In this document: positions 7,900-15,522 of the stretch, piece after piece
Layout of the letters: every line of letters begins with the position of its first letter
How positions within the stretch are numbered: the first letter of the stretch is position 1
Origin: Methanofastidiosum sp.
Lineage (GTDB): Archaea > Methanobacteriota_B > Thermococci > Methanofastidiosales > Methanofastidiosaceae
Reading direction: 5' to 3'
Length of the DNA stretch: 35,245 nucleotides
NCBI GenBank assembly: GCA_013178285.1
Contig: JABLXD010000020.1
Coordinates: 1-35,245 of the forward strand
The notes under the pieces: generated by a model
What the model saw: only the letters and a program-made list of their open reading frames with translations
What the model was told of the DNA's origin: nothing
The model's database searches: none
Made by a program: the position numbers and the translations under genes

Positions 7900-8226
7900 T
7901 TATAATTTGATTAGTATTTCCTCTCCTTCGATCTTCACATCATACTTTTCTTCATCGTTTATCTTAAGTTTCAACAGAGGTATCTTAGGCCCAGAAATAG
8001 CTTTACCTGTTGTAACATCAAACTTTGATCCATGCTTGGGACAAGTTACTATGTTTCCTTCAAGCTTACCATTAGAAAGGTCACCGCTTCTATGGGTGCA
8101 TTTATTATCAATTGCATAGAATTTTCCGCCAACATTTGAAACTAGGATTTCTTTTCCCTTAACTTCATATTTCTTCATGCTACCTTCTTTAATATCAGAT
8201 ATCTTACCTACTTTGACAAATTCCAT
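7900..8226 (-). CDS. Rieske [2Fe-2S] ferredoxin
   Basis: A 108-residue Rieske domain protein. The cluster ligands are clear: C43-T-H45 and C62-P-K-H65, with the usual GSKFD after the second pair. It has no membrane segment and no fused oxygenase, so it is a small soluble electron carrier of the NirD/BphF type. Its redox partner is not evident from neighbours. GGGGAT precedes the start codon by a few bases. Confidence 0.9.
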   Translation of the reverse strand: MEFVKVGKISDIKEGSMKKYEVKGKEILVSNVGGKFYAIDNKCTHRSGDLSNGKLEGNIVTCPKHGSKFDVTTGKAISGPKIPLLKLKINDEEKYDVKIEGEEILIKL

Positions 8227-8326
8227 AGAATCCCCATTTATAATCCGGTTTAATCTTATTAAAGTTTACCGTGAATAAATGATAAAGAATAAATAGTAGA
8301 AATCAAAATTATGTGCAGGTGATATA

Positions 8327-8800
8327 ATAAAATTATTAAGCAAAGCCTTTAATCAAGGAGAAGTTATCCCCTCTAAATATTCTTATGAAGAAGGGAATAT
8401 ATCGCCACCACTTGAATGGAGCTCTTTGCCTAAAAACACAAAAAGCCTTGCTTTAATTTTAGAAGATCCAGATGCACCAATGTTTAGCTGGACGCACTGG
8501 ATTGTTTATAATATTCCGATTACCCAGACAGATCTTCCAGAAGGGATCCCTCCAGAAAAAGAAGTTAATGGGATAAAACAGGGAATTAATAGTTGGAAAA
8601 AGAATGGTTATGGGGGCCCATGCCCTCCCTGGGGGACTCATCGATACGTTTTCAAATTATATGCTTTGGACACTGAATTAGAAATTGACCCAGAAGCACC
8701 TAAATCAGAACTTATAAATCAAATAAAAAATCACGCAATAAGCGAAGCAAAACTCGTTGGGAAATATAAAAGTCATTATGACAAGTGTTTTACTCGTTAA
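8327..8800 (+). CDS. PEBP-family (YbhB/YbcL-like) protein with apparent AUA start
   Basis: A 157-residue phosphatidylethanolamine-binding-protein family member. Typical motifs are ISPPLEWSSLP, ALILEDPDAP, WTHWIVYNIP, the long GYGGPCPPWGTHRY loop and a closing helix. Family function in archaea is poorly defined; homologues bind anionic ligands or inhibit proteases. Conserved sequence (KLLSKAFNQGEVIPSKYSY) runs upstream to 8330, and the frame has a TAG at 8297 with no ATG, GTG or TTG in between. The ribosome-binding site AGGTGAT (8317-8323) points at ATA codons at 8324 and 8327. The spacing copies neighbouring genes that read GGGATATAATG, so 8327 is taken as the start. The first regular start, TTG at 8426, would remove a third of the fold core. 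Confidence 0.8.
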   Translation: MKLLSKAFNQGEVIPSKYSYEEGNISPPLEWSSLPKNTKSLALILEDPDAPMFSWTHWIVYNIPITQTDLPEGIPPEKEVNGIKQGINSWKKNGYGGPCPPWGTHRYVFKLYALDTELEIDPEAPKSELINQIKNHAISEAKLVGKYKSHYDKCFTR

Positions 8801-8854
8801 AATCTCCATTTATTAGGCAAATATCACCATTATACTCATAAAAATGTCCATAAA

Positions 8855-8895
8855 TAAAAATAGTAAAAAAAGAAAAGATAAAAATATCTTTTCTT
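8855..8895 (-). terminator. Hairpin terminator between convergent genes
   Basis: AAGAAAAGATA (8870-8880) and TATCTTTTCTT (8885-8895) form an 11-bp perfect stem with an AAAA loop, between the PEBP gene and the convergent HTH gene. Read on the minus strand, the stem is followed by a T-rich tract, so it should end HTH transcripts best; it may work in both directions. Confidence 0.6.
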
Positions 8896-8898
8896 AAA

Positions 8899-9132
8899 TT
8901 AATTTCCTGCCCCTTTATAGCGTATCTTTTTTAAAGGTCCTTCGTAGTAGATCTCTACTTCTTCGTTTAGATATTCATAGAGATATCTCTCAACGGTACT
9001 TCTTGGTATGTCCGTATCGTTAACAAGTTCCTGAATGAAGTAGTCTCTTCCGCTGTTTTGCTTTTGCTTTAGAAGAACTCTTAGTTCATTAATACGCTTT
9101 TCTCTAGTTTCAAATTGTCTTCTCCATCCCAT
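8899..9132 (-). CDS. Small helix-turn-helix DNA-binding protein
   Basis: A 77-residue basic protein. The centre reads as a helix-turn-helix: FIQELVNDTDIPRSTVERYLYEYL, with the recognition-type helix at STVERYLYE. It is preceded by a Lys/Arg-rich helix and followed by a short beta-wing-like tail. No ligand domain is present. AAGGTG precedes the ATG. It diverges from the Fe-S assembly operon across a 239-base region with several dyads, so it may regulate itself or that operon (inference). Confidence 0.6.
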   Translation of the reverse strand: MGWRRQFETREKRINELRVLLKQKQNSGRDYFIQELVNDTDIPRSTVERYLYEYLNEEVEIYYEGPLKKIRYKGAGN

Positions 9133-9151
9133 ATTTTTTCACCTTTTAGTG

Positions 9152-9208
9152 CTAACTATCATCTCTCAAATGTTAGTTACTAATATTGATAATCATTAGT
9201 ATATAAAT
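9152..9208 (-). promoter_or_regulatory. Promoter and dyads upstream of the HTH gene
   Basis: A minus-strand TATA box (ATTTATATAC, 9199-9208) precedes the HTH gene. Two inverted repeats overlap or follow it: ACTAAT (9179-9184) with ATTAGT (9195-9200), and CTAAC (9152-9156) with GTTAG (9172-9176). Placement at the likely transcription start fits autorepression. Confidence 0.4.
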
Positions 9209-9325
9209 CTTTTGGTTGTATAGCCTAACATTAATGTAAATAATATTATAATTAATGATATAATTTAATTAAACATTGGATTGCATTATTTTAAATTAAC
9301 TAATTAATTTGAAAATAAGGTCAAC

Positions 9326-9357
9326 CGAAACCTTTAAATAATAATGAATATATATTC
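9326..9357 (+). promoter_or_regulatory. Promoter of the Fe-S/NifX operon with a palindrome
   Basis: BRE-like CGAAA (9326-9330) and a TATA-like CTTTAAATA (9332-9340) precede the gene at 9372. The perfect 12-bp palindrome GAATATATATTC (9346-9357) sits between the TATA box and the expected start of transcription near 9360, a good position for a repressor site. Confidence 0.5.
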
Positions 9358-9371
9358 GTTTGGTGAGTAAA

Positions 9372-9641
9372 ATGTGGGGAAGAACATTTCATAGGGGATT
9401 TCACGCATATTGCGGCAGAAATCTATATGAGCCAGACTACAGAATTGCAGGACTTGGAAGGGGCCGAGGAGGTCTTGGAAGAGGGCCATGTGCATATTTG
9501 ATAGAATCTGAGCTTTTTAAAGAGGGAAGAATCTCCAAAGAAGAAGAGAAAAAGATCCTGGGGGACAACATCGACCTCTTAAAGAAAGAGATCCAGCAGT
9601 TAGAAGCAAGGCTAAATAAAATTTCAGAAGATGTTGAATAA
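9372..9641 (+). CDS. Glycine/arginine-rich plus coiled-coil protein (DUF5320-like)
   Basis: An 89-residue protein. The first 40 residues are rich in Gly, Arg and aromatic residues (GLGRGRGGLGRGPC). The rest (about 50-89) is a Lys/Glu/Leu-rich coiled coil (LKKEIQQLEARLNKI). This composition matches DUF5320-type small proteins commonly found beside NifX-like and Mrp-like genes in archaea and anaerobic bacteria. GGTGA lies 5 bases before the ATG at 9372; a TTG at 9360 is less likely. It leads an operon of six further genes. Function unknown. Confidence 0.65.
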   Translation: MWGRTFHRGFHAYCGRNLYEPDYRIAGLGRGRGGLGRGPCAYLIESELFKEGRISKEEEKKILGDNIDLLKKEIQQLEARLNKISEDVE

Positions 9642-9642
9642 A

Positions 9643-9795
9643 ATGGTTGGATATCGATATGGCAGGGGTCCGGAAGGAGAGTGTATCTGTCCGAAATGCG
9701 GATATAAAGAGCCGCATGAGAGAGGGGCCCCATGCTTGGATAAAAAGTGCCCTAAATGCGGGGCTACAATGATAAGAAATTTGCAGGGATTATGA
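9643..9795 (+). CDS. 50-residue zinc-ribbon protein
   Basis: A short ORF starting one base after the preceding stop and overlapping the next gene in TGATG. The protein has CICPKCG (C14, C16, C19), then C31 and CPKCG (C36, C39), a zinc-ribbon or rubredoxin-like knuckle pair. It starts MVGYRYGRGPEGE, echoing the Gly/Arg-rich leader of the upstream protein. Tight coupling on both sides argues that it is translated. It may bind Zn or Fe within the Fe-S assembly set; its function is unknown. Confidence 0.75.
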   Translation: MVGYRYGRGPEGECICPKCGYKEPHERGAPCLDKKCPKCGATMIRNLQGL

Positions 9796-10166
9796 TGAAA
9801 GTAGCTATATCTTCAACAGGAACAGAAATAGACTCTGAAGTTGACCAAAGATTTGGCAGATGCAATTACTTTTTAATCGTTGACGTCGAAACAAATAGTT
9901 TTGAAGTATTTCGGAATTCATCTGCATCTGCTCCAAATGGGGCCGGCATAGAGGCTGCTAAAAATTTAGCTAAGAAAGGAATTAAAGCGATAATAAGTGG
10001 AAACATAGGGCCAAATGCATTTCAGGTTTTAGATGCAGAGGGGATAGACGTTGTGCAAGAATTCAAAGGAACTGTAAACGAGGCAATTAAAAACTTTAAA
10101 GAAGGCAACTATTCTAAAGCTTCTTCGCCTAACGTTAGAACACATTCGGGAGTAAGGGGGCGATGA
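9795..10166 (+). CDS. NifX/NifB-C-like dinitrogenase cofactor-domain protein, copy 1
   Basis: A 123-residue protein of the dinitrogenase iron-molybdenum cofactor family (NifX, NafY and the NifB C-terminal domain). Features are MKVAISSTG at the start, VDQRFGRCNYFLIVD, GIEAAKNLAKKGIKAIISGNIGPNAF, and a basic tail. In nitrogen fixers this fold carries Fe-S-Mo cofactor precursors. Without nif genes here it more likely binds or delivers an Fe-S cluster for another enzyme. The ATG at 9795 overlaps the upstream stop; the ATG at 9792 would add one residue. Confidence 0.85.
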   Translation: MKVAISSTGTEIDSEVDQRFGRCNYFLIVDVETNSFEVFRNSSASAPNGAGIEAAKNLAKKGIKAIISGNIGPNAFQVLDAEGIDVVQEFKGTVNEAIKNFKEGNYSKASSPNVRTHSGVRGR

Positions 10167-10170
10167 TTAA

Positions 10171-10560
10171 ATGAAACTTTGTTTTCCGACAAATGGACAT
10201 GCAGGATTAGTTGAATCCATAGGGGAGCATTTTGGAAGAACGCCAACGTATACAATATATGACATAGAATCTCATGATGTAAAGGTAATAGAAAATTCCA
10301 GTGAACATATGGGCGGAATAGGATATCCTCCCGAGATCATGAAAAAAGAAAAAGTCGATGTTCTAATATGCCGGGGTTTAGGAAAAAGAGCTCTAGGCAT
10401 GTTTGTTGACTATGGAATTGATGTATATATTGGGGCAACTGGAACTGTTGAGAACTCCCTATCTGACTATAAAAACATGAAATTAAAAAAGGCTACATTT
10501 AGTGATTCATGTATTGAACATAAATTTGGTGACCACAACAAAGGAAGTTGTCACCATTAA
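10171..10560 (+). CDS. NifX/NifB-C-like cofactor-domain protein, copy 2
   Basis: A 129-residue second member of the same family, four bases after copy 1. It shares SIGEHFGRTPTYTIYDIE, VDVLICRGLGKRALGMF and the final helix, but differs by a Cys/His-rich tail (SCIEH, then KGSCHH) that could hold metal. It is diverged from copy 1, so they are probably distinct partners rather than a recent duplication. The gene ends 24 bases before the first MinD-like ATPase. Confidence 0.83.
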   Translation: MKLCFPTNGHAGLVESIGEHFGRTPTYTIYDIESHDVKVIENSSEHMGGIGYPPEIMKKEKVDVLICRGLGKRALGMFVDYGIDVYIGATGTVENSLSDYKNMKLKKATFSDSCIEHKFGDHNKGSCHH

Positions 10561-10584
10561 TTTTCTTTTCTAACTAGTGAGAAG

Positions 10585-11418
10585 ATGATACTTTCTATAG
10601 CAAGTGGTAAAGGGGGCACAGGTAAAACTACCGTTTCCGTTAATTTGGCATTAAGCCTAGGCCGAGTTCAATTGATAGATTGTGATGTCGAAGAACCGAA
10701 TGACAATATTTTCATCAAAGCCAATATAGATAGTATTCAAGATGTTAACGTAGAAATACCTCAAATTGATTCTGAAAAGTGTTTAAATTGCGGAGCATGT
10801 GCAGATTTTTGTAGCTTTAATGCTATAGTTGACCTTTCTTCAGGCATAAAGATCTTTTCAGGACTATGTCATTCTTGTGGAGGGTGTAAATTAGTATGCC
10901 AAAACGATGCTATAAGTTGGAAAGATAAAAAAATTGGCAGTATAAGAAAAGGAAAAAATGAGGATATTTTATTTTGTGAGGGCATTTTAGATATCGGAGA
11001 GAGTCGACCAACACCAATAATAAAATCCCTAAAGTATCAAATAAGGACAGGCATTGATACAATACTTGATTGCCCTCCAGGAACTTCTTGCTCATTTCTT
11101 GAAACAGTAAATGGGTCTGATTTCTGTATACTAGTTACAGAACCAACTCCTTTTGGCTTCAATGATCTAAAGATCGCCGTAGAAGCATTGAAAGAAATGG
11201 GCGTTCCGTTTGGAGTTGTAATTAATCGTGATGGGATAGGCGACGATGAAATTGAAATCTTCTGTAAAAAAGAAATGATTCCAATATTGCTCAAAATACC
11301 TTATAATAAAGAAATTGCCAAGTTGTATTCTAAAGGGGAGTCATTTATAGATTATTTTCCTGAAATATCTGGGCAGCTTGTTTTTGTATTTAATAATATT
11401 AAAGGTATGGTAAAATGA
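10585..11418 (+). CDS. MinD/Mrp-family ATPase with inserted 2x[4Fe-4S] ferredoxin, copy 1
   Basis: A 277-residue deviant-Walker P-loop ATPase: SGKGGTGKTT (7-16), IDCDVEEPN (switch I), and DCPPGT (switch II). Between them is an inserted bacterial-ferredoxin domain with two clusters (C66, C69, C72, C76 and C95, C98, C101, C105). This architecture is known for archaeal and clostridial paralogues of Mrp/NBP35 that usually occur in pairs. A role in ATP-driven Fe-S or cofactor transfer is inferred. GTGAGAAG precedes the ATG, and the stop overlaps the next start in ATGA. Confidence 0.88.
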   Translation: MILSIASGKGGTGKTTVSVNLALSLGRVQLIDCDVEEPNDNIFIKANIDSIQDVNVEIPQIDSEKCLNCGACADFCSFNAIVDLSSGIKIFSGLCHSCGGCKLVCQNDAISWKDKKIGSIRKGKNEDILFCEGILDIGESRPTPIIKSLKYQIRTGIDTILDCPPGTSCSFLETVNGSDFCILVTEPTPFGFNDLKIAVEALKEMGVPFGVVINRDGIGDDEIEIFCKKEMIPILLKIPYNKEIAKLYSKGESFIDYFPEISGQLVFVFNNIKGMVK

Positions 11419-12278
11419 AACAGATTGCTATCGTTAGTGGCAAGGGCGGAACAGGTAAGAGTTCATTAGCATTGGCCTTTTCATCTTTAGCTAAAAATGC
11501 AGTCATTGCAGATTGTGATGTCGACGCTTCAAATCTACATATAGTCTTGAATCCCACAGTATTAAAAACTGAAGAATTTATAGGCTCACAAATAGCCCAA
11601 GTGGATAAAAATAAGTGTACAAATTGTATGAAATGCTACCTTGGATGTAAATTTAGTGCAATTACTAAAGAAATTGAAATAAAAGAATCGTTGTGCGAGG
11701 GCTGTGGGGTATGCCGTTTAGTATGCCCTGAAAAAGCCATAACTATGAAGGATAAGGTATCTGGTTATACATATATCTCTGAAACACGTTTTGGCCCATT
11801 GGCGCATGCATTTTTAAAACCTGGGGCCGAATCATCTGGAAAACTAGTAAATGAAGTAAGAAAAAATGCAATAGAGATTTCAATTAAGAATAATAAAGGG
11901 CTAATACTTATTGATGGACCACCCGGAATTGGATGCCCTCTAATATCCACTATTTCAGGAATCAATCTTGCAATCGTTGTAACGGAACCCACCTTTTCTG
12001 CCATCCATGACCTTGAAAGGGTATTTGAGGTCAATAAACACTTTGGGGTTAAATCTGTAGTATGTATAAATAAATCGGATATTAATAGTTTCAATACTTC
12101 AAAGATTAGAGAATACTGTAATCTCAATGATATTATAGTTATTGGAGAAATACCTTATGATCCAATTGTAAACTCTGCAATAGTATCGCGCAAGACATTA
12201 ATTGAACTTTCAGATTCACAACTTTCATCTAAAATAATTGAAATATGGAAAAAAATTTTGGAGGAAATAAATGGATAA
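11415..12278 (+). CDS. MinD/Mrp-family ATPase with inserted 2x[4Fe-4S] ferredoxin, copy 2
   Basis: A 287-residue paralogue of the preceding gene, overlapping it by four bases. The P-loop is SGKGGTGKSS (8-17), switch I IADCDVDASN, and switch II DGPPGIGCP. Ferredoxin cysteines are C68, C71, C74, C78 and C94, C97, C100, C104. The pair probably forms a heterodimer, as expected from strict adjacency in related clusters (inference). It overlaps the downstream radical SAM gene by eight bases, so all three are translationally coupled. Confidence 0.88.
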   Translation: MKQIAIVSGKGGTGKSSLALAFSSLAKNAVIADCDVDASNLHIVLNPTVLKTEEFIGSQIAQVDKNKCTNCMKCYLGCKFSAITKEIEIKESLCEGCGVCRLVCPEKAITMKDKVSGYTYISETRFGPLAHAFLKPGAESSGKLVNEVRKNAIEISIKNNKGLILIDGPPGIGCPLISTISGINLAIVVTEPTFSAIHDLERVFEVNKHFGVKSVVCINKSDINSFNTSKIREYCNLNDIIVIGEIPYDPIVNSAIVSRKTLIELSDSQLSSKIIEIWKKILEEING

Positions 12279-13227
12279 AATGGAACCAAATGATAAGATT
12301 GTTTTTGGACCTGTACCTTCGAGGAGATTAGGCGCAAGTCTTGGAATAAATAATATACCTCCCAAGATATGCTCTTATTCTTGCATTTATTGCCAAATTG
12401 GGAAAACCTATAAAATGACTTCAGATCGAAACACATTTTATAAAAATGAAGATATTTTTGAATGTGTAAGATCTAAGCTAAAAGACATCTACTATAAAGG
12501 AGGCCATGTCGATTACCTTACTTATGTTCCAGACGGAGAACCAACTCTTGACATTGAACTTGGTAAAGAAATAGAACTATTGAGTTCATTAGGAATTAAA
12601 ATTGCTGTTATCACAAATTCTTCATTGTTGGCTAAAGAAGATGTTAGAGAAGACTTGTATAAAGCAGATCTTGTTTCTGTAAAGATTGATTCAATTGATC
12701 CAGAAATATGGAAGAAGATAAACAGGCCGCATAAATCCCTAAATCTAGAAGAAATAAAATCAGGAATCATTGAATTTTCTATGGGATTTAAAGGATTGTT
12801 ACTAACTGAAACAATGCTAGTTAGAGGGTATAATGACAATGCTATTGACCTCAACAATACCGCCAACTTTATCAAAAGATTAAATCCACAGCGGAGCTAT
12901 ATATCTGTACCAATAAGGCCGCCTGCTGAGAAATTAGTACAAATACCAAATGAAGAAAATATCAATATAGCATACCAAATATTTAATGATAATAATCTAA
13001 ACACAGAATTGTTACTTGGTTACGAAGGAAATGATTTTTTCTATTCCGATAATCTTGAAGAAGAACTTTTGAGTATAGTCTCAGTTCACCCCATGAGGGA
13101 TGATGCAATTAATTCATATCTTACAAAAGCCAATTCAAATTGGAAATTTATAGAGTCCCTTATCAACGAAAATAAAATAAAAGAAATAGAGTATAAAGGC
13201 CACAAATATTATCTGAAGAAGATTTAA
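12271..13227 (+). CDS. Radical SAM protein, COG0731-like
   Basis: A 318-residue radical SAM enzyme. The cluster motif is CSYSCIYCQ (C34, C38, C41), preceded by the GPVPSRRLGASLGI signature seen in COG0731-type Fe-S oxidoreductases. VPDGEPTLD is the glycine-rich SAM-binding strand. The C-terminal 60 residues look like a small winged-helix or SAM-family tail. Its substrate is unknown; being the last gene of the NifX/MinD operon, it may modify a cofactor or protein handled by that system. GGAGG lies 6 bases before the ATG. The 3' end overlaps the convergent trpS gene by four bases. Confidence 0.85.
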   Translation: MDKMEPNDKIVFGPVPSRRLGASLGINNIPPKICSYSCIYCQIGKTYKMTSDRNTFYKNEDIFECVRSKLKDIYYKGGHVDYLTYVPDGEPTLDIELGKEIELLSSLGIKIAVITNSSLLAKEDVREDLYKADLVSVKIDSIDPEIWKKINRPHKSLNLEEIKSGIIEFSMGFKGLLLTETMLVRGYNDNAIDLNNTANFIKRLNPQRSYISVPIRPPAEKLVQIPNEENINIAYQIFNDNNLNTELLLGYEGNDFFYSDNLEEELLSIVSVHPMRDDAINSYLTKANSNWKFIESLINENKIKEIEYKGHKYYLKKI

Positions 13228-14342
13228 TCCTTTAGAAGGAATTTATCTAGTACGTCTTTTGCCTTTTCCCTGTTTTCTTGGTGTTTTGTAATAAATTTAA
13301 CAAGTTTCTCACTTAAGAGATTCTTACATTCTCCGCAGAATACCTCTCCGCTCTTACAACCATCGTGTATTTCTTTTATCTTTTTATTATCCTCTTCAAA
13401 GATGAAGTATAGATATTGGTAGATTGTGCATACTCCGGGATTGCCACCTTTTTCTTTGTGCTCTTTTACTGTCTGGCCACCGCCGGTAAATGCCCTTTTT
13501 ACTTTTTTATCTACTTCTTTTGGGGGGTCAACAGAAAAGATGGCGGTATCGCTCTTTGATGCGGACATCTTACCGCTTGGCCCTTCAAGGCCTGGAAGGA
13601 ACATGTTGTGTATGGCAGCGGGTTTATAATAACCAAGCTTTGGGGCAACATCCCTTGTTATTCTCCAGTAAGGGTCTTGATCAATTGCAGCTGGAATTAA
13701 AACTGGAACATTATATCCTTTAAGAACTGAAGGTAAAAAACAAGGTGCAGCCTGCACAGAGGGGAAGAAAACCATCCCAATATTAGTTGAGTTCTTGAAA
13801 CCAAATACGGCTTTAGCTGTTGAAGTTGTCACATTCTTTGCAACTTGGATTGATATTCTGTAGAGCGTTTTAGCATAGTCAATATCAGAGAATATAAAGG
13901 TCTTTTTTGGATCAAATCCTAAGGCGATGACATCTAAAGCATTTTCATAGGCAAAAGCATGTGTTTGTTCAAGCGTAAGATCTGGCCTCATCATGAACTT
14001 TTCATCATCAGTCATCTGAAAATAAAATTCACAATCGAATTTGTCCTGAAGCCACTTACAGAATATCCATGGAACTAGATGTCCAAGGTGGGTGTGGCCA
14101 GAAGGCCCCCTCCCTGTATAAAGAGCAAACTTTTCTCCCTCTTCATATTTCTTTAAAATCCAGCCAAGATCCCTATGAGAAAAAAACAATTTCCTTCTAA
14201 GGAAAGGGTGCAAATCTCCTGTATATTTTTTTATTGTATTCAATAAATCTTCAGTTAGAATATCTGTTCCGAACTGTTTAATTAGTTTATTATAATCAAT
14301 TTCTCCCTCGACTTCCCAAGGAGTGACAACAGATTCATCCAT
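13224..14342 (-). CDS. trpS: Tryptophanyl-tRNA synthetase
   Basis: A 372-residue class I synthetase charging tRNA-Trp. The HIGH-type motif is GHTHLGH near residue 82 and the KMSKS-type loop is KMSAS near residue 260. The N-terminal region (TPWEVEGEIDYNKLI) and overall length match archaeal/eukaryotic TrpRS rather than the shorter bacterial enzyme. A Cys-rich stretch (GVC, then CKSGEVFCGEC) lies near the C-terminus. It is the last gene of a minus-strand run that also holds trpB. Confidence 0.96.
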   Translation of the reverse strand: MDESVVTPWEVEGEIDYNKLIKQFGTDILTEDLLNTIKKYTGDLHPFLRRKLFFSHRDLGWILKKYEEGEKFALYTGRGPSGHTHLGHLVPWIFCKWLQDKFDCEFYFQMTDDEKFMMRPDLTLEQTHAFAYENALDVIALGFDPKKTFIFSDIDYAKTLYRISIQVAKNVTTSTAKAVFGFKNSTNIGMVFFPSVQAAPCFLPSVLKGYNVPVLIPAAIDQDPYWRITRDVAPKLGYYKPAAIHNMFLPGLEGPSGKMSASKSDTAIFSVDPPKEVDKKVKRAFTGGGQTVKEHKEKGGNPGVCTIYQYLYFIFEEDNKKIKEIHDGCKSGEVFCGECKNLLSEKLVKFITKHQENREKAKDVLDKFLLKD

Positions 14343-14378
14343 AATATCAGAATAACCTGATTTTAATGCTTTTTAAAT

Positions 14379-15482
14379 TTAATCTTTTCTTATTTCTTTT
14401 CTCTGGGCCATTCTGTAAGCGCAGACTACAAGGGTCTTACCAGATAGTTCTTTATCTAATTCATCATCGCCCGTATCAACTAATAGAAAAGGGGTATTCT
14501 CTAATTTTTGAGGAGTTGCAATAATTATAATATTATCTTTGCCAACTTTTCTTAAAACTTGACTTGAAATCTGTTGATTTCCTCTACCAAAAACAAATCC
14601 CTGTGCCCCTATCGGGCTCACTATTATTTTGACACTCTTTTCATCTTTGATATATTCTAAGATTGCCTTTTCATTGACATCACTTGCAATTAGTTTTTCA
14701 TCTTTTATTAAGTCTACACCGAGCATTGTCTTCTTCAGACCCATAACTTCTGCAATCTTTGCTGTTGTTGAACCAGCACCGACTATATACAAAGAACCGT
14801 CGGACATAAATTCACTTGCAAATACTGCTATCCCATCCTTTGCCATTTCTTCGTCGTGGCCTTCAAATAAAGCCTTGGCATCTTGCACCAAATTTGGTAT
14901 ATACGGTGTTTTTAGATATCCATACAACTTCATTTTGAATTTATCTGCCCTATAGCTTTCCTCATCAATATCTAATACGTCAGAATCTTTGTACTTAGAA
15001 TTTCCTTCTAAAAAAGCTTTAAGGATATCTGACGCGGCTTTTGGATTAATTGCAAAAACTGATGAAAACATCTTTACTCCTGCAGGCATTCCGATAACTG
15101 GAATATCTTTACCGATGGCCTCACAAATATCTCTTGCTGTACCATCTCCCCCGCAGAATATTATGAGCTCAACTTTTCTCTTTTTGAACTCTTCTATCGT
15201 TTTTAGAGTATCATCTCTACTAGTTAATCCCTTAACTGTATAAACAACTTCATATTCAAGCTCTTTGTTTTTTATTAAGTCTTCACCCATCTCGCCAGAA
15301 GGAACAAGAAATTTTACATCTTTTACTTTGCCAAGTGATTCAAAAAATACTTCTGCCCTCTTTTTTGACACCTTTTCTGCACCAAGTTCCAGGGCTTTTT
15401 CATATAGTCCGTCAGTTCCTTTTAGCCCAACTGAACCCCCCATACCAGAAATTGGATTGACCAAAAAACCAAGAGTTTTCAT
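14379..15482 (-). CDS. ATP-NAD kinase-like protein (COG3199/AcoX family)
   Basis: A 367-residue protein of the diacylglycerol/NAD-kinase superfamily. GFLVNPISGMGGSVGLKGTDG opens the nucleotide-binding fold, and FCGGDGTARDI is the conserved GGDGT motif. IPVIGMPAGVKMFSSVFA follows, and a GRGNQQIS motif lies in the C-terminal part. COG3199 proteins are predicted NAD kinases or related phosphotransferases; the exact activity is unproved. GTGAT precedes the ATG by three bases. It is separated from trpB by a terminator-like palindrome and probably shares a transcript region with trpS. Confidence 0.8.
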   Translation of the reverse strand: MKTLGFLVNPISGMGGSVGLKGTDGLYEKALELGAEKVSKKRAEVFFESLGKVKDVKFLVPSGEMGEDLIKNKELEYEVVYTVKGLTSRDDTLKTIEEFKKRKVELIIFCGGDGTARDICEAIGKDIPVIGMPAGVKMFSSVFAINPKAASDILKAFLEGNSKYKDSDVLDIDEESYRADKFKMKLYGYLKTPYIPNLVQDAKALFEGHDEEMAKDGIAVFASEFMSDGSLYIVGAGSTTAKIAEVMGLKKTMLGVDLIKDEKLIASDVNEKAILEYIKDEKSVKIIVSPIGAQGFVFGRGNQQISSQVLRKVGKDNIIIIATPQKLENTPFLLVDTGDDELDKELSGKTLVVCAYRMAQRKEIRKD

Positions 15483-15489
15483 TTTATCA

Positions 15490-15522
15490 CAAAAATAAAA
15501 AAATAGGAGGATTAATCCTCCT
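15490..15522 (-). terminator. Palindromic terminator at the end of trpB
   Basis: AGGAGGATTAATCCTCCT (15505-15522) is a perfect 18-bp palindrome able to form a 7-bp stem with a TTAA loop. On the minus strand it is followed by TATTTTTTTATTTTT. The trpB stop codon TAA lies inside the loop, so ribosomes reaching the stop would cover the hairpin. Confidence 0.7.

Noticed and set aside
8426-8428. TTG as the PEBP start
   Set aside because: It would delete conserved N-terminal PEBP sequence that is intact upstream.
15505-15510. AGGAGG as a ribosome-binding site for the NAD-kinase-like gene
   Set aside because: On the minus strand the nearest AGGAGG is more than 20 bases from the start and belongs to the palindrome; GTGAT next to the ATG is better placed.
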